From positions 3,097,223-3,161,222 of the forward strand of contig CBDAQK010000006.1 of assembly GCA_965199005.1 (NCBI GenBank): a DNA stretch of 64,000 nt, written 5' to 3'. Of the stretch, positions 33,653 through 42,155 are shown in pieces (position 1 is the stretch's first letter; every line of letters begins with the position of its first letter). The stretch comes from LMUY01 sp965199005 (GTDB lineage Bacteria > Pseudomonadota > Alphaproteobacteria > Acetobacterales > Acetobacteraceae). The notes below the pieces were generated by a model. The model saw only the letters and a program-made list of their open reading frames with translations. It did not search any database and was not told where the DNA came from. Made by a program: the position numbers and the translations under genes.

Positions 33653-34423
33653 TCAACGGCCGGCCCAATGGACGGCGCGACGTTCGATCAGCAGCAGGAT
33701 CCGGTCGATGGCGATGCCCGCCAGGCCGATGGTGCCGATGCCGACGAAGACGTAGTCCGAGCGGAGGAAGCGCCCGGCATCGAGGATCATCCAGCCGATC
33801 CCGCTCGAGCCCGCGATGATCTCGGCCGCGATCAGCGTGCCGTAGACGATGCCGGCGGCCAGCCGGGCACCGACCATGATCTCCGGCAGGGCGGACGGAA
33901 GGATGACGTGGCGGAACACCTGCCAGCCTGAGGCGCCGAGGGTCTGGGCGACGCGGAGGCGCTCGCCCGGGACGTTGCGGACGCCGTCCCGCGCGGCGAT
34001 GGCGGCCACCGGCAGGGCGGCGAGGAACAGCATGGTGATCTTGCTGGTCTCCCCGATGCCGAGCCAGATGATGAGCAGGATGAGGTAGGCGAGCTGCGGC
34101 AGCGGGCGCAGGAACTCGACGAACGGCGCCGCCAGCGCATCCAGCCGAGGGAGGTATCCCATGGCGAGGCCGAGCAGCGTGCCGGCGGCGACGCCCGTGG
34201 CGAAGCCGGCGCCCACGCGGACCAGGCTGTCGCCGATATGCACCAGCAGCGGGCGGCCCTTGTAGCCGTCGTCGACGAGCTCGACCAAGCCGGACCACAG
34301 GTCGGCCGGGCCGGGCAGGAACAGGTCCCGCACCAGCCCACCCTCCGTCACGCCGAACCACGCCGCGAGGACGAGGGCGATGGAGGCCAGGGTGATCGCC
34401 CAGGAGGGCAGGCGCCCGGTCAA
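33653..34423 (-). CDS. ABC transporter permease 2 (TauC/SsuC-like)
   Basis: This 256-residue inner membrane protein starts at TTG 34423, overlapping the previous permease stop (TTGA). There are about six hydrophobic spans. The coupling region is AQTLGASGWQVFRHVILPSALPEIMVGARLA and the family phrases are FLRPLPQLAYLILLIIWLGIGETSKI and GIGWMILDAGRFLRSDYVFVG. It differs clearly from permease 1 while matching it in layout, so the two probably form a heterodimer rather than two homodimers. Confidence 0.92.
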   Translation of the reverse strand: MTGRLPSWAITLASIALVLAAWFGVTEGGLVRDLFLPGPADLWSGLVELVDDGYKGRPLLVHIGDSLVRVGAGFATGVAAGTLLGLAMGYLPRLDALAAPFVEFLRPLPQLAYLILLIIWLGIGETSKITMLFLAALPVAAIAARDGVRNVPGERLRVAQTLGASGWQVFRHVILPSALPEIMVGARLAAGIVYGTLIAAEIIAGSSGIGWMILDAGRFLRSDYVFVGIGTIGLAGIAIDRILLLIERRAVHWAGR

Positions 34424-35262
34424 TCCCGGCCTCGCCAATGAATGGCGCGACGGTCCACGGCGCGGAGCGTGGACGCGAGCGCCACGCCGAGCAGGCCGAG
34501 GATGAGGATGCAGAGGATGATGATGTCGTTGCGGAGGAAGGTGCTGGCGGAGATGACCATCCAGCCCAGCCCGTCCGTGGCGGCGAGCAGTTCGGCGGAG
34601 ACCACGGTGGAGAAGGCCGCGGCGAGCGCGATCTGCAGGCCCGTCATGATCATGGGTGCGGCCGATGGGAGGATGACGTGGCGAAACACCGCGGCCCGGC
34701 CGGCGCCGAGCGCGCGGGCGACCTGGATGCGCTGCAGCTTGACCCCGCGCACCCCGGCGGCGGAAGCGGCGACGACGATGGGGAAGGCGGTCAGGAAGAG
34801 CAGCGTGGCCTTCGAAAGGTCTCCGGTGCCGAGCCATAGGATGAGCAGGATCATGTAGGACAAGGGCGGCAGGGGCCGCATGAACTGCACGATCCAGTCG
34901 ATGGCGGCGTAGGCGGCGCGGCTGCTGCCCATCCAGAGGCCGAGCGGAATGCCGAGCACGGTGGCGGCGGCGAAGCCGGCGAGCAGGCGGCCGAGGGTGG
35001 CGGCGACGTTCTGCAGCAGGGATGTCCCGCGATAACCCTGCGTGGCGACCTCGGCGGCGGCGGCCCACACGTCGGCCGGCGAGGGCAGGAGGTCCGGACG
35101 GACCGCATGGCTCCACGCCAGGGCCCACCAGGCCAGCAGCATGGCGGACACGGAGGCGGCCCCGAGCATGGGCCGCGCCAGGTTGGAGGACCAGGCGACC
35201 GCGGCGGGCTTGATCGGGGGCGCGTGCGTGACGGTCAGCGCGCCGGCTTCGTCGGAGGGCAT
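34420..35262 (-). CDS. ABC transporter permease 1 (TauC/SsuC-like)
   Basis: The protein has about 280 residues when started at ATG 35262 (MPSDEAGALT); longer frames lack support. Matching landmarks are QFMRPLPPLSYMILLILWLGTGDLSKATLLFL, ARALGAGRAAVFRHVILPSAAPMIMTGLQIAL and GLGWMVISASTFLRNDIIIL. It is the first gene of a four-gene uptake operon: two permeases, binding protein, ATPase. It is divergent from the NDUFA12-like gene with a gap of about 90 bases. Confidence 0.91.
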   Translation of the reverse strand: MPSDEAGALTVTHAPPIKPAAVAWSSNLARPMLGAASVSAMLLAWWALAWSHAVRPDLLPSPADVWAAAAEVATQGYRGTSLLQNVAATLGRLLAGFAAATVLGIPLGLWMGSSRAAYAAIDWIVQFMRPLPPLSYMILLILWLGTGDLSKATLLFLTAFPIVVAASAAGVRGVKLQRIQVARALGAGRAAVFRHVILPSAAPMIMTGLQIALAAAFSTVVSAELLAATDGLGWMVISASTFLRNDIIILCILILGLLGVALASTLRAVDRRAIHWRGRD

Positions 35263-35353
35263 GGTTGGCCCCGTGCAATGGACGTGCCAGCTCTCGCGGC
35301 CGGTGCCGCCGCGGTCATGTGGACCCACCCGTCGGGGCTGCTATAAGCCTGGC

Positions 35354-35710
35354 ATGACCCTGATGATGCGCCTCGTGACCTCCCTGACAGGCCAGCTGGT
35401 CGGCCGCGACGCCGCCGGCAACATCTATTACCAGGCGAAGAAGGTCAGCCGAGGGGGCCTGCGACGCCGCCGCTGGGTCATGTACGCCGGCGAGGCGGAG
35501 GCGAGCACCATCCCGCCGGAATGGCATGCCTGGCTGCACTACACGACCGATCAGCCGATCCCGGAGACGGTGCGGCGCGCCTGGCAGAAGCCGCATGAGC
35601 CGAACCTGACGGGCACGCCGCTCGGCTATCGGCCGCCCGGCAGCGACTACCGGGGCGGGCACCGGCCCCCGGCGACCGGGGATTACGAGGCTTGGACGCC
35701 GGGCAGCTAG
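35354..35710 (+). CDS. NADH:ubiquinone oxidoreductase 17.2 kDa-like subunit (NDUFA12 family)
   Basis: This 118-residue protein has the family marks LVGRDAAGNIYYQ, RRRRWVMYAGEAEASTIPPEWHAWLHYTTDQPI and a C-terminal PNLTGTPLGYRPPGSDYRGG. It is an accessory subunit of complex I found in Alphaproteobacteria and mitochondria, located on the cytoplasmic arm. The start is ATG 35354. It heads a cluster with mlaD and DUF2155 that is widely kept in Alphaproteobacteria. Confidence 0.93.
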   Translation: MTLMMRLVTSLTGQLVGRDAAGNIYYQAKKVSRGGLRRRRWVMYAGEAEASTIPPEWHAWLHYTTDQPIPETVRRAWQKPHEPNLTGTPLGYRPPGSDYRGGHRPPATGDYEAWTPGS

Positions 35711-35711
35711 G

Positions 35712-36209
35712 ATGGCACGCCGCTCCGTCACGGAGGTCGCGGCCGGGGCGGTGGTCCTGGTCGTGGCGCTCGGCTTCCTGGGCTATGCCGTGGCCAACAC
35801 CGGCCGCGCCGGGCTGGGCGGCTACAGCCTGCATGCGGCCTTCGATAACGTCGGCGGCATCTCCGCCGGCGCGGACGTGCGGATCGCGGGCCTGAAGGTG
35901 GGAAGCGTCACCGGCCTGGCGATCGACCCGAAAAGCTACCAGGCGGTCGCCACCTTTACCGTGCAGCGCGACATCAAGCTGTCGGCCGACAGCAGCGCCA
36001 GCATCGCCACCGGCGGGCTGCTGGGCGGCAACTTCATCTCCCTGGCCACCGGGGGCGACGAGAAGATGCTCGCGGATGGCGGCACCATCACCGTCACGCA
36101 ATCCGCCGTGAACCTCGAGGACCTGCTGGGCAAGTTCATCTTCAACGTCGGCAACCTGGCCGATGCGGCGCAGAAGCAGATGGACACGCTGAAGAAGGGC
36201 ACGCCGTGA
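35712..36209 (+). CDS. mlaD: Outer membrane lipid asymmetry protein MlaD (MCE domain)
   Basis: This 165-residue protein has one N-terminal membrane anchor (about 8-29) and a periplasmic MCE domain (about 38-117: LHAAFDNVGGISAGADVRIAG, VGSVTGL, SIATGGLLGGNFISL). A short C-terminal helix follows. MlaD forms a hexameric lipid tunnel on the MlaFE ABC transporter. The mlaF/mlaE genes are not here, so partners must be encoded elsewhere. It begins one base after the NDUFA12-like gene. Confidence 0.94.
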   Translation: MARRSVTEVAAGAVVLVVALGFLGYAVANTGRAGLGGYSLHAAFDNVGGISAGADVRIAGLKVGSVTGLAIDPKSYQAVATFTVQRDIKLSADSSASIATGGLLGGNFISLATGGDEKMLADGGTITVTQSAVNLEDLLGKFIFNVGNLADAAQKQMDTLKKGTP

Positions 36210-36418
36210 CGGAGGCCGCGTTGGTCTGGCCCGGCGCCGACGGGCGTCCCGTCAGCTGCCGGGAAAAGCTCCGCAGCCTGGAAGACAACCATGCCGAGCT
36301 GCGCCAGGTCATGCAGGACGCGTTCGAGGACGCCGTGCTGATGGGCGTGGACGAGGCTGCCCTGCGCGGCATGCTGGTCGAGATGGTGGCCGCGTTGCGC
36401 AGCCCGAAGCGGCGGTGA
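36206..36418 (+). CDS. Small conserved-context protein, unknown
   Basis: This 70-residue acidic helical protein starts at GTG 36206, overlapping the mlaD stop (GTGA), and its stop overlaps the next ATG (TGATG). That tight coupling on both sides argues that it is a real gene. SCREKLRSLEDNHAELRQVM, then QDAFEDAVLMGVDEAALRGML, suggests a helical bundle. No function is known to me. Confidence 0.65.
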   Translation: MTEAALVWPGADGRPVSCREKLRSLEDNHAELRQVMQDAFEDAVLMGVDEAALRGMLVEMVAALRSPKRR

Positions 36419-36810
36419 TGCGCGGCCTTCGCCTCGCCGCCCTGCTGCTGGGTGCAGCCCCCGCCTTGGCCCAGGCGCCTCCGAAGACGGATGCTCCGCC
36501 GCCATCCGTCCCCGGCAGCTGGGTGCCGCGGGACACCGCCGACCTGCTGGTGCTGGACAAGGTCAACGCCAAATCCACCCCGTTGACGCTCAAGGTCGGG
36601 CAGGCCGCGGACAACGCCTCGCTGTCGATCACCTTGCGGGCCTGCTCCGTCCGGCCGCCGGACCAGCAGCAGGACGCCACGGCCTATCTGGACATACGGG
36701 ACAGCCGGGCCGGCGCGCCCGGGTTCCACGGCTGGATGTTCGTCAACGAGCCGGCCGTGAACATGCTGGAACATCCCGTCTACGACGTCCGCCTCGTCGC
36801 CTGCCATTGA
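36418..36810 (+). CDS. DUF2155 periplasmic protein
   Basis: This 130-residue secreted protein has a signal peptide (1-19, ending ALAQ). The mature part shows DUF2155 wording: WVPRDTADLLVLDKVNAKST, TLKVGQ, LSITLRACSVRPPDQQQD, and HGWMFVNEPAVNMLEHPVYDVRLVAC. The two cysteines probably pair. The family is almost restricted to Alphaproteobacteria and usually lies with mlaD and NDUFA12 genes, as here. The function is not known. Confidence 0.9.
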   Translation: MRGLRLAALLLGAAPALAQAPPKTDAPPPSVPGSWVPRDTADLLVLDKVNAKSTPLTLKVGQAADNASLSITLRACSVRPPDQQQDATAYLDIRDSRAGAPGFHGWMFVNEPAVNMLEHPVYDVRLVACH

Positions 36811-37532
36811 TGGCGGACACGCTACCGCCCTTCGCGCGGACGGCGCTGCTGCTGGACCTGGACGGCACGCTGCTCGACTTCGCCGCCACGCCGGACGGCG
36901 TCGTGGTGCCGCCGGGCCTGGCGCAGACGCTGGAGCGGCTGCGCACGGAGTTGGGCGGCGCGCTGGCCATCGTCACCGGCCGCCCGGTCGAGCAGGTCGA
37001 CGCGCTGTTGCCCAGCATCGTCCCCGCCGTCGCCGGCGAGCATGGCGGCGCGCTCCGCCCCGCGCCGGGGGCGCCTTTGCAGCGTCCCGACCTTCCCAGC
37101 GTCCCGCCGTCCTGGCTCAGCGGGGCGGAAGCGCTCGCCGCCGCCCACCCCGGTGTCCTGGTGGAGCACAAGGCCCGCGGGTTCGTGCTGCATTTTCGCC
37201 TGGCGCCCGCGGCGGGCCCGGCCGTGCACGCGGGGTTGCGCGAGCTGATGCAGGCGGAGGCCGCACGCTTCCAGTTGCTGGCCGCGCACATGGCGTGGGA
37301 GGTCCGGCCACGGGGCGCCGACAAGGGCCGGGCGGTCGAGGCGCTGATGGACCTGCCGCCTTTCGCCGGACGCATCCCGGTGTTCATCGGCGACGACGTG
37401 ACGGACGAGGACGGCATGGCGGTCGCCCGGCGCATGGGCGGGGCAGGCCTGTTCGTGCCGGACGTGTTCGGCACCCCGGGCGCGGTGCGCGCCTGGCTGG
37501 CGCGCTGCCACCGCGGTTGGGCGGCACTGTAA
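36810..37532 (+). CDS. otsB: Trehalose-6-phosphate phosphatase
   Basis: This 240-residue HAD-superfamily phosphatase completes trehalose synthesis. It has the HAD nucleophile motif LLLDLDGTLLDF (about 14-25), IVTGRP, the GADKGRAVEALM region with the motif III lysine, and FIGDDVTDEDGM as the metal-binding motif IV. ATG 36810 overlaps the DUF2155 stop (TGATG). No otsA synthase gene is in the window. Trehalose would serve osmotic or desiccation tolerance. Confidence 0.94.
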   Translation: MADTLPPFARTALLLDLDGTLLDFAATPDGVVVPPGLAQTLERLRTELGGALAIVTGRPVEQVDALLPSIVPAVAGEHGGALRPAPGAPLQRPDLPSVPPSWLSGAEALAAAHPGVLVEHKARGFVLHFRLAPAAGPAVHAGLRELMQAEAARFQLLAAHMAWEVRPRGADKGRAVEALMDLPPFAGRIPVFIGDDVTDEDGMAVARRMGGAGLFVPDVFGTPGAVRAWLARCHRGWAAL

Positions 37533-37678
37533 GGTAGCCGCCGGCTGGCCAGTGCGGTATCTGCTCGACGGCCTGGGTTTGTAGGGGAAGAGCGCTGAGC
37601 CAATCGGAGACGGCTTTCGTCGGCCATGGGCATGCGCCTTCGGCATTCCTCCACCGGCAGCGCATCGCCTGGCAGGAC

Positions 37679-38437
37679 ATGCGGGCGGCGTTCGCCATGT
37701 GGAAGCTCATCGCCACGCTGAGCTGGCTGGACATCAAGCTGCGCTACCGCGGCTCGATCCTAGGGCCGTTCTGGGTGACGATGTCGACCGGCGTGATGGT
37801 GGCGGCGCTCGGGCTGGTCTACTCCACGCTGTTCGACCAGGACATGCACGACTACCTCCCCTATTTGTCGCTGTCCCTGGTGCTCTGGACGGCGCTCTCC
37901 CTGGTCGTGAGCGACGCCTGCACCACGTTCCTGTCGGCCGAGACCATGATCCGGTCCATGCGCATGCCGTTCACCGTGCATGTCTGGCGGGTGCTGACGC
38001 GCAACCTGCTCCTGCTGCTGCACAACGTGGTGATCATCCTGATCGTCTACGCGGTCTACGGCGTGTCGCCCGGCTGGACCGGCCTTTGGGCCATCCCCGG
38101 GCTGCTGGTGTGGCTGGTGGACGGTGTCGCGACCTGCCTGTTATTCGGGGCGGTGTGCGCCCGCTTCCGCGACATCCCGCAGATCGTCGCGAGCGTCATG
38201 CAGATCGCCTTCTACGCCACGCCGATCGTCTGGAAGGCCGAGCAGATACGGCAGGGTGCCCAGTATATGCCGCTCAATCCCTTCTTCTCCCTTCTGGAGG
38301 TGGTGCGTGGCCCGCTGTACGGCGCGGCGCCGGGGCGGCTGGTCTGGGCCAGCGCGCTGGCCTACAGCGCGGGGCTGACCGTGGTGGCGTGGCTGCTGTT
38401 CGTCCGGGTGCGCGGACGGCTCGCCTTCTGGGTGTGA
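37679..38437 (+). CDS. ABC-2 type polysaccharide export permease (KpsM/Wzm-like)
   Basis: This 252-residue, six-span inner membrane protein carries LSWLDIKLRYRGSILGPFW in its N-terminal amphipathic region, followed by RSMRMPFTVHVWRVLTRNLL and the C-terminal ATPIVWKAEQ and LNPFFSLLEVVRGPLYG. These are the ABC-2 polysaccharide/polyol phosphate exporter hallmarks. The frame is open upstream to about 37595 with related-looking sequence (FLHRQRIAWQD), so the true N-terminus may be longer and use an unusual start. The partner ATPase (KpsT/Wzt) is not in this window. Confidence 0.88.
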   Translation: MRAAFAMWKLIATLSWLDIKLRYRGSILGPFWVTMSTGVMVAALGLVYSTLFDQDMHDYLPYLSLSLVLWTALSLVVSDACTTFLSAETMIRSMRMPFTVHVWRVLTRNLLLLLHNVVIILIVYAVYGVSPGWTGLWAIPGLLVWLVDGVATCLLFGAVCARFRDIPQIVASVMQIAFYATPIVWKAEQIRQGAQYMPLNPFFSLLEVVRGPLYGAAPGRLVWASALAYSAGLTVVAWLLFVRVRGRLAFWV

Positions 38438-38443
38438 GCCGCG

Positions 38444-39820
38444 ATGGATTTCGCCGGGGTGACCGTCCTGTGCATCGGCGACGTCATGCTCGACCGCTTC
38501 ATGCACGGGAAGATCGAGCGGATTTCCCCTGAGGCGCCGATCCCGATCATCCATCTGACCCGCACGGAGGAGATGCTGGGCGGCGCGGGCAACGTCGGCC
38601 ACAACATCGCCACACTTGGCGGACGTGCCGTGCTGGTCGGCTTGGTCGGGATCGACCCGTTGGCCGACGTCGTGCGGCGCCTGGCGGCCGGGATCGCCGG
38701 GATCGTGCCATGCTTCGTGGCCAGCACGCAGCGGCCGACCATCTGCAAGACGCGCTTCATCGCGGCGCAGCAGCAGGTCGTCCGCGCGGACGAGGAAAGC
38801 CGCCTGCCGCTGCAGCCGGACGAGGAGCGCGACGTGCTGGCGACGGTCAGCCGGCACCTGCCGGACGCCTCCGCCGTGATCCTGTCCGACTACGGCAAGG
38901 GCGTGCTGAGCCCCGCGGTCATCGGGCATGTGATCGCACAGGCCCGGGCGCGCGCCGTTCCGGTGTTCGTCGATCCGAAGACCGACGATTTCAGCCGCTA
39001 CCGGGGCGCCACCTGCATCACGCCGAACACGCAGGAGCTGGCGACGGCCAGCGGGATGGCAGTGGATAGCGACGCGGCGGTGCAGGCCGCGGCCGCCAAG
39101 GTGCTGGCCGACGCGGCGGCCGCGGCCGTGCTCGTCACCCGGTCCGAGCGCGGCATGATGCTGGTCGAGGCGGATGGCCAGGCCCATGCCGTGCCGGCGC
39201 GCGCGCGCGAGGTGTTCGACGTGTCCGGCGCCGGCGACACGGTGATCGCCGCGATGGCGCTGGCCCACGCCTCCGGCCTGCTGCTCCGGCAAGCCATGCA
39301 CATCGCCAACGCGGCTGCGGGCGTCGTCGTCAGCAAGCTCGGGACGGCCACGGTGACGGTGGGCGAGATCCTGCACGAGATGGAGAGCGACAGCGGTGTG
39401 TTCGACGACGGCGTTCTCGGGCTACTGCCGTTGCCCGCCGTGGAGGCCTTGGTCGCACGTTGGAAGCACCAGGGCTTGCGGGTGGGCTTCACCAGCGGCC
39501 GGTTCGACGTGATCCGGCCGGCCGACGTGGCGTTGCTCCGGACGGCACGGGGGCAGTGCGACCGGCTGGTCGTCGGCCTCGCCGATGACGTGGCTGTGGG
39601 ACAGACGCAGGCGGGCGGCAGCCTGGATGCACGGGGCCAGGTGATCGCGGCGATCGTCTACGTCGACTGCGTGGTGGGGTTCGATGGGCCGACGCCGCTC
39701 GACCTCGTCCAGCGCCTGGCGCCCGACGTGCTGGTGGCGGGGGGAACGGACGCAGCCTCCGTCCCGGGGGGCGACGTGGTGCGCGCGGCCGGCGGCCGGG
39801 TCCACCTGGCGGGGACGTGA
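38444..39820 (+). CDS. HldE-like bifunctional heptose protein with intact kinase and degenerate adenylyltransferase domain
   Basis: In this 458-residue protein, residues 1-315 are a PfkB-type heptose-7-phosphate kinase: IGDVMLDRF, GGAGNVGHN, ILSDYGKG, DPKT, and GAGDT with catalytic Asp265. Residues about 345-458 align with the HldE adenylyltransferase, but its nucleotidyl-transfer signature HxGH reads RPAD (358-361). The later KGG motif reads AGG, and the usual CSTT C-terminal segment is missing. The second activity is therefore probably lost, while the kinase should work. It would feed ADP-heptose or another sugar pathway. It lies between an exporter permease and a sugar epimerase. Confidence 0.88.
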   Translation: MDFAGVTVLCIGDVMLDRFMHGKIERISPEAPIPIIHLTRTEEMLGGAGNVGHNIATLGGRAVLVGLVGIDPLADVVRRLAAGIAGIVPCFVASTQRPTICKTRFIAAQQQVVRADEESRLPLQPDEERDVLATVSRHLPDASAVILSDYGKGVLSPAVIGHVIAQARARAVPVFVDPKTDDFSRYRGATCITPNTQELATASGMAVDSDAAVQAAAAKVLADAAAAAVLVTRSERGMMLVEADGQAHAVPARAREVFDVSGAGDTVIAAMALAHASGLLLRQAMHIANAAAGVVVSKLGTATVTVGEILHEMESDSGVFDDGVLGLLPLPAVEALVARWKHQGLRVGFTSGRFDVIRPADVALLRTARGQCDRLVVGLADDVAVGQTQAGGSLDARGQVIAAIVYVDCVVGFDGPTPLDLVQRLAPDVLVAGGTDAASVPGGDVVRAAGGRVHLAGT

Positions 39821-40962
39821 GCGACGCCGCCAGCATGCGGGAGCGGCAGGCGCGCTTCCGGGCCTGGATGTTCGACGATGCCCTGCCGGTCTGGGCCGAT
39901 GTCGGACGCGATGCGCCGGGCCTGGGGTTCCAGGAGCACCTGACACCCGAGGGCCTGCCGGCAGGCGCGCCGTTCAAGCGCATGCGGGTGCAGGCGCGGC
40001 AAATCTACGTCTTCTCCCACGCGCACCGTCTGGGCTTTGCCGGCGGGATCGACGCGGCAGGCGACGCGCTGCGCTTCATCACGGCGCACGGGCTGCGGGC
40101 GGACGGCGCCTGGGTACGGACGCTCGGCCGCGATGGCGGCGTGCTGGACGCCGCGGTGGACCTGTACGACGTGGCGTTCGTGCTGTTCGCGCTGGCCTGG
40201 TTCTCCTGCGCCACCGGCGAGCAGGCGCCGCTGGCGCAGGCCCGGCGAACGCTGCAATGGGTACGCGCCAACATGGCGGCGCCGGGGGGCGGGTTTCACG
40301 GCGTGATCCCGATGGAGCCCGGCCACCGGCAGCAGAACCCGCACATGCATCTGCTGGAGGCCGCACTTGCCCTCTACGAGGCGAGCCAAGACGGCTTCTT
40401 CGCGGAGGTCGCGCGGGAGCTGGTCGCCCTGTTCCGGAGCCATTTCCACCACGTGGAGAGCGGGACGCTGGGTGAGTTCTATGACGACCTGCTGCAGCCG
40501 GCGGCCGCCGAAGCGGGCACCCATATCGAGCCCGGGCACCTCTATGAATGGGCGTGGCTGCTCGACCGCTATGGCAGGGCGTTCGGCGACGAGCCCGGCG
40601 CGGAGATCACCCGGCTGTACGACTTCGCGGAGGCGCATGGCCGCGACCCGACGGGGGCCGCCGTGCTGGACGTGCTGAACCGCGACGGCACCGTCCGCTC
40701 GGCTGGCACGCGCCTGTGGCCGCAGACGGAGGCGCTGAAGGCGCACACCGCGATGGGCCGACGAGGCAGGGCGGTCGACGGGCGCATCGCCGTGGGCTTG
40801 GACAATCTCCTCGCCCGGCATCTGAGCGGCTGCCCGCGCGGGATGTGGCGCGACCATTTCACCGGTGTCGGCGGCGGCGTGATCGGGACGAAGATCCCCG
40901 CCAGCTCCCTGTATCATTTGTTCAGCGCGTATGCCGAGCTGACGGCGTTCACCCGCGCCTAG
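39817..40962 (+). CDS. N-acylglucosamine 2-epimerase / mannose-6-phosphate isomerase family (AGE) protein
   Basis: This 381-residue protein has the alpha6/alpha6 barrel pattern: RMRVQARQIYVFSHAHRLG, LYDVAFVLFALAW, QNPHMHLLEAALALYEAS, GHLYEWAWLLDRYG, and LWPQTEALKAH. The paired Arg and the His residues in HMHLLEA and GHLYEW match AGE catalytic positions. It interconverts aldo- and keto-hexoses or epimerises sugars at C2. It starts at GTG 39817, overlapping the HldE-like stop (GTGA). The substrate is probably a sugar for surface glycan synthesis. Confidence 0.9.
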   Translation: MSDAASMRERQARFRAWMFDDALPVWADVGRDAPGLGFQEHLTPEGLPAGAPFKRMRVQARQIYVFSHAHRLGFAGGIDAAGDALRFITAHGLRADGAWVRTLGRDGGVLDAAVDLYDVAFVLFALAWFSCATGEQAPLAQARRTLQWVRANMAAPGGGFHGVIPMEPGHRQQNPHMHLLEAALALYEASQDGFFAEVARELVALFRSHFHHVESGTLGEFYDDLLQPAAAEAGTHIEPGHLYEWAWLLDRYGRAFGDEPGAEITRLYDFAEAHGRDPTGAAVLDVLNRDGTVRSAGTRLWPQTEALKAHTAMGRRGRAVDGRIAVGLDNLLARHLSGCPRGMWRDHFTGVGGGVIGTKIPASSLYHLFSAYAELTAFTRA

Positions 40963-40969
40963 GGCGGCG

Positions 40970-41959
40970 TCACCGGGTCAGAGCCGCTGCCCGGTCTGGC
41001 CCGGCCATGCGCACCCAGGCGGCGACGGTCCCTGCCGCAGCCTGCCGCAAGCGGTCGGCCAAGGATGGATCCGGTTGGTCGATGGTCATGCCGTGGGCCA
41101 GCATCGCCGCGCGGTTGGTCGCCTCCCGCTCCCCGAGCAAGCGCCACTGCGCCGCCTCCGTCTCGGCCGCGGCTCCATCGACGATGCTGCGGAGGTCGGT
41201 CGCGAGCGACTGGTACAGGCCGTCGTTCACCGTGGCGAGGGAGAGCGGCATGGCGTAGCCGATGGCGGTGAAGTGCGGCAGCTGGTCCCATAGTCGCCGC
41301 CCGGCGCCGCCATCCCCGCTGGACAACACGGCGGCCAGGCTGCCGTCCTGCAGCCGCGGCGTCGCATCCGCGAAGGACAGTTGCACCGGTGCCGCCCCCG
41401 CCGCGGCGAACACCTCCGTGCTGGCCGCGTCGTAGGTGCGGATGGCAAGCCCCTCCAGGTCCGCTGCGGTTCTTACCGGGCGGCGGCACCAGATGCCGCT
41501 CGGTGGCCAGGGCGTGGCATACAGCAGCGTTTGCCGCCGGGTGGCAAAGGCGGCGGCGTAAAGCGACCGTGCTGCGGCATAGAGACGCCACGCCGCTGCC
41601 GCATCCGCCGCCGCGAACGGCAGGGAGGAGAGTTGGAACACTGGGTCCAAGCCATCGAGGGCTCCGGCAAATGCATCCCCGATCGCGAGCCGGCCGCTTT
41701 GCACCGCTGCGGGGATCGTGGCGGATCGGAGGCCATCCGGCGCGTCGAACCCCGGCTGGACCACGATGCGCCCGCTGCTGCGTGCGGTGACGAGGCGCGC
41801 GAAGGTGGCCAGACCGATGCCGGGCATGGAAGTGGCCGGATATTCCGTCGCGGCGGCCCATGTCGTGCTCTGCCCCGCCGCGCGTGCGACGGGAAGGAAG
41901 CAAGACGCAAGGCCGACCAAGGCGATGGTTCGTCGGTTCAGCGGGGCCGGAGGTGGCAT
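40970..41959 (-). CDS. TRAP transporter solute-binding protein (DctP family), solitary
   Basis: This 329-residue protein has a signal peptide (about 1-29, ending AAGQS). The DctP pattern is visible: TSMPGIGLATFARLVTARSSG, RIVVQPGFDAPDGLRSATIP, VQSGRLAIGDAFAGALDGLDP, GIWCRRPVRTAADLEGLAIRTYDA, and ALSLATVND-like wording. TRAP systems need DctQ and DctM membrane proteins, and none is adjacent. The binding protein may share membrane subunits encoded elsewhere. It is convergent with the AGE-family gene, 7 bases apart. Confidence 0.87.
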   Translation of the reverse strand: MPPPAPLNRRTIALVGLASCFLPVARAAGQSTTWAAATEYPATSMPGIGLATFARLVTARSSGRIVVQPGFDAPDGLRSATIPAAVQSGRLAIGDAFAGALDGLDPVFQLSSLPFAAADAAAAWRLYAAARSLYAAAFATRRQTLLYATPWPPSGIWCRRPVRTAADLEGLAIRTYDAASTEVFAAAGAAPVQLSFADATPRLQDGSLAAVLSSGDGGAGRRLWDQLPHFTAIGYAMPLSLATVNDGLYQSLATDLRSIVDGAAAETEAAQWRLLGEREATNRAAMLAHGMTIDQPDPSLADRLRQAAAGTVAAWVRMAGPDRAAALTR

Positions 41960-42053
41960 GGGTTCTCCATCGGCGAGCGGTGCATCATGGTTGTGCCGGT
42001 GTAGCGGGAAAGGGGCTTTCCATGGAGACCCGACCTGCCTATACAGCGCCCAG

Positions 42054-42129
<76 letters not shown>

Positions 42130-42155
42130 AACCATTCCAGACACTTACAGGCGTT

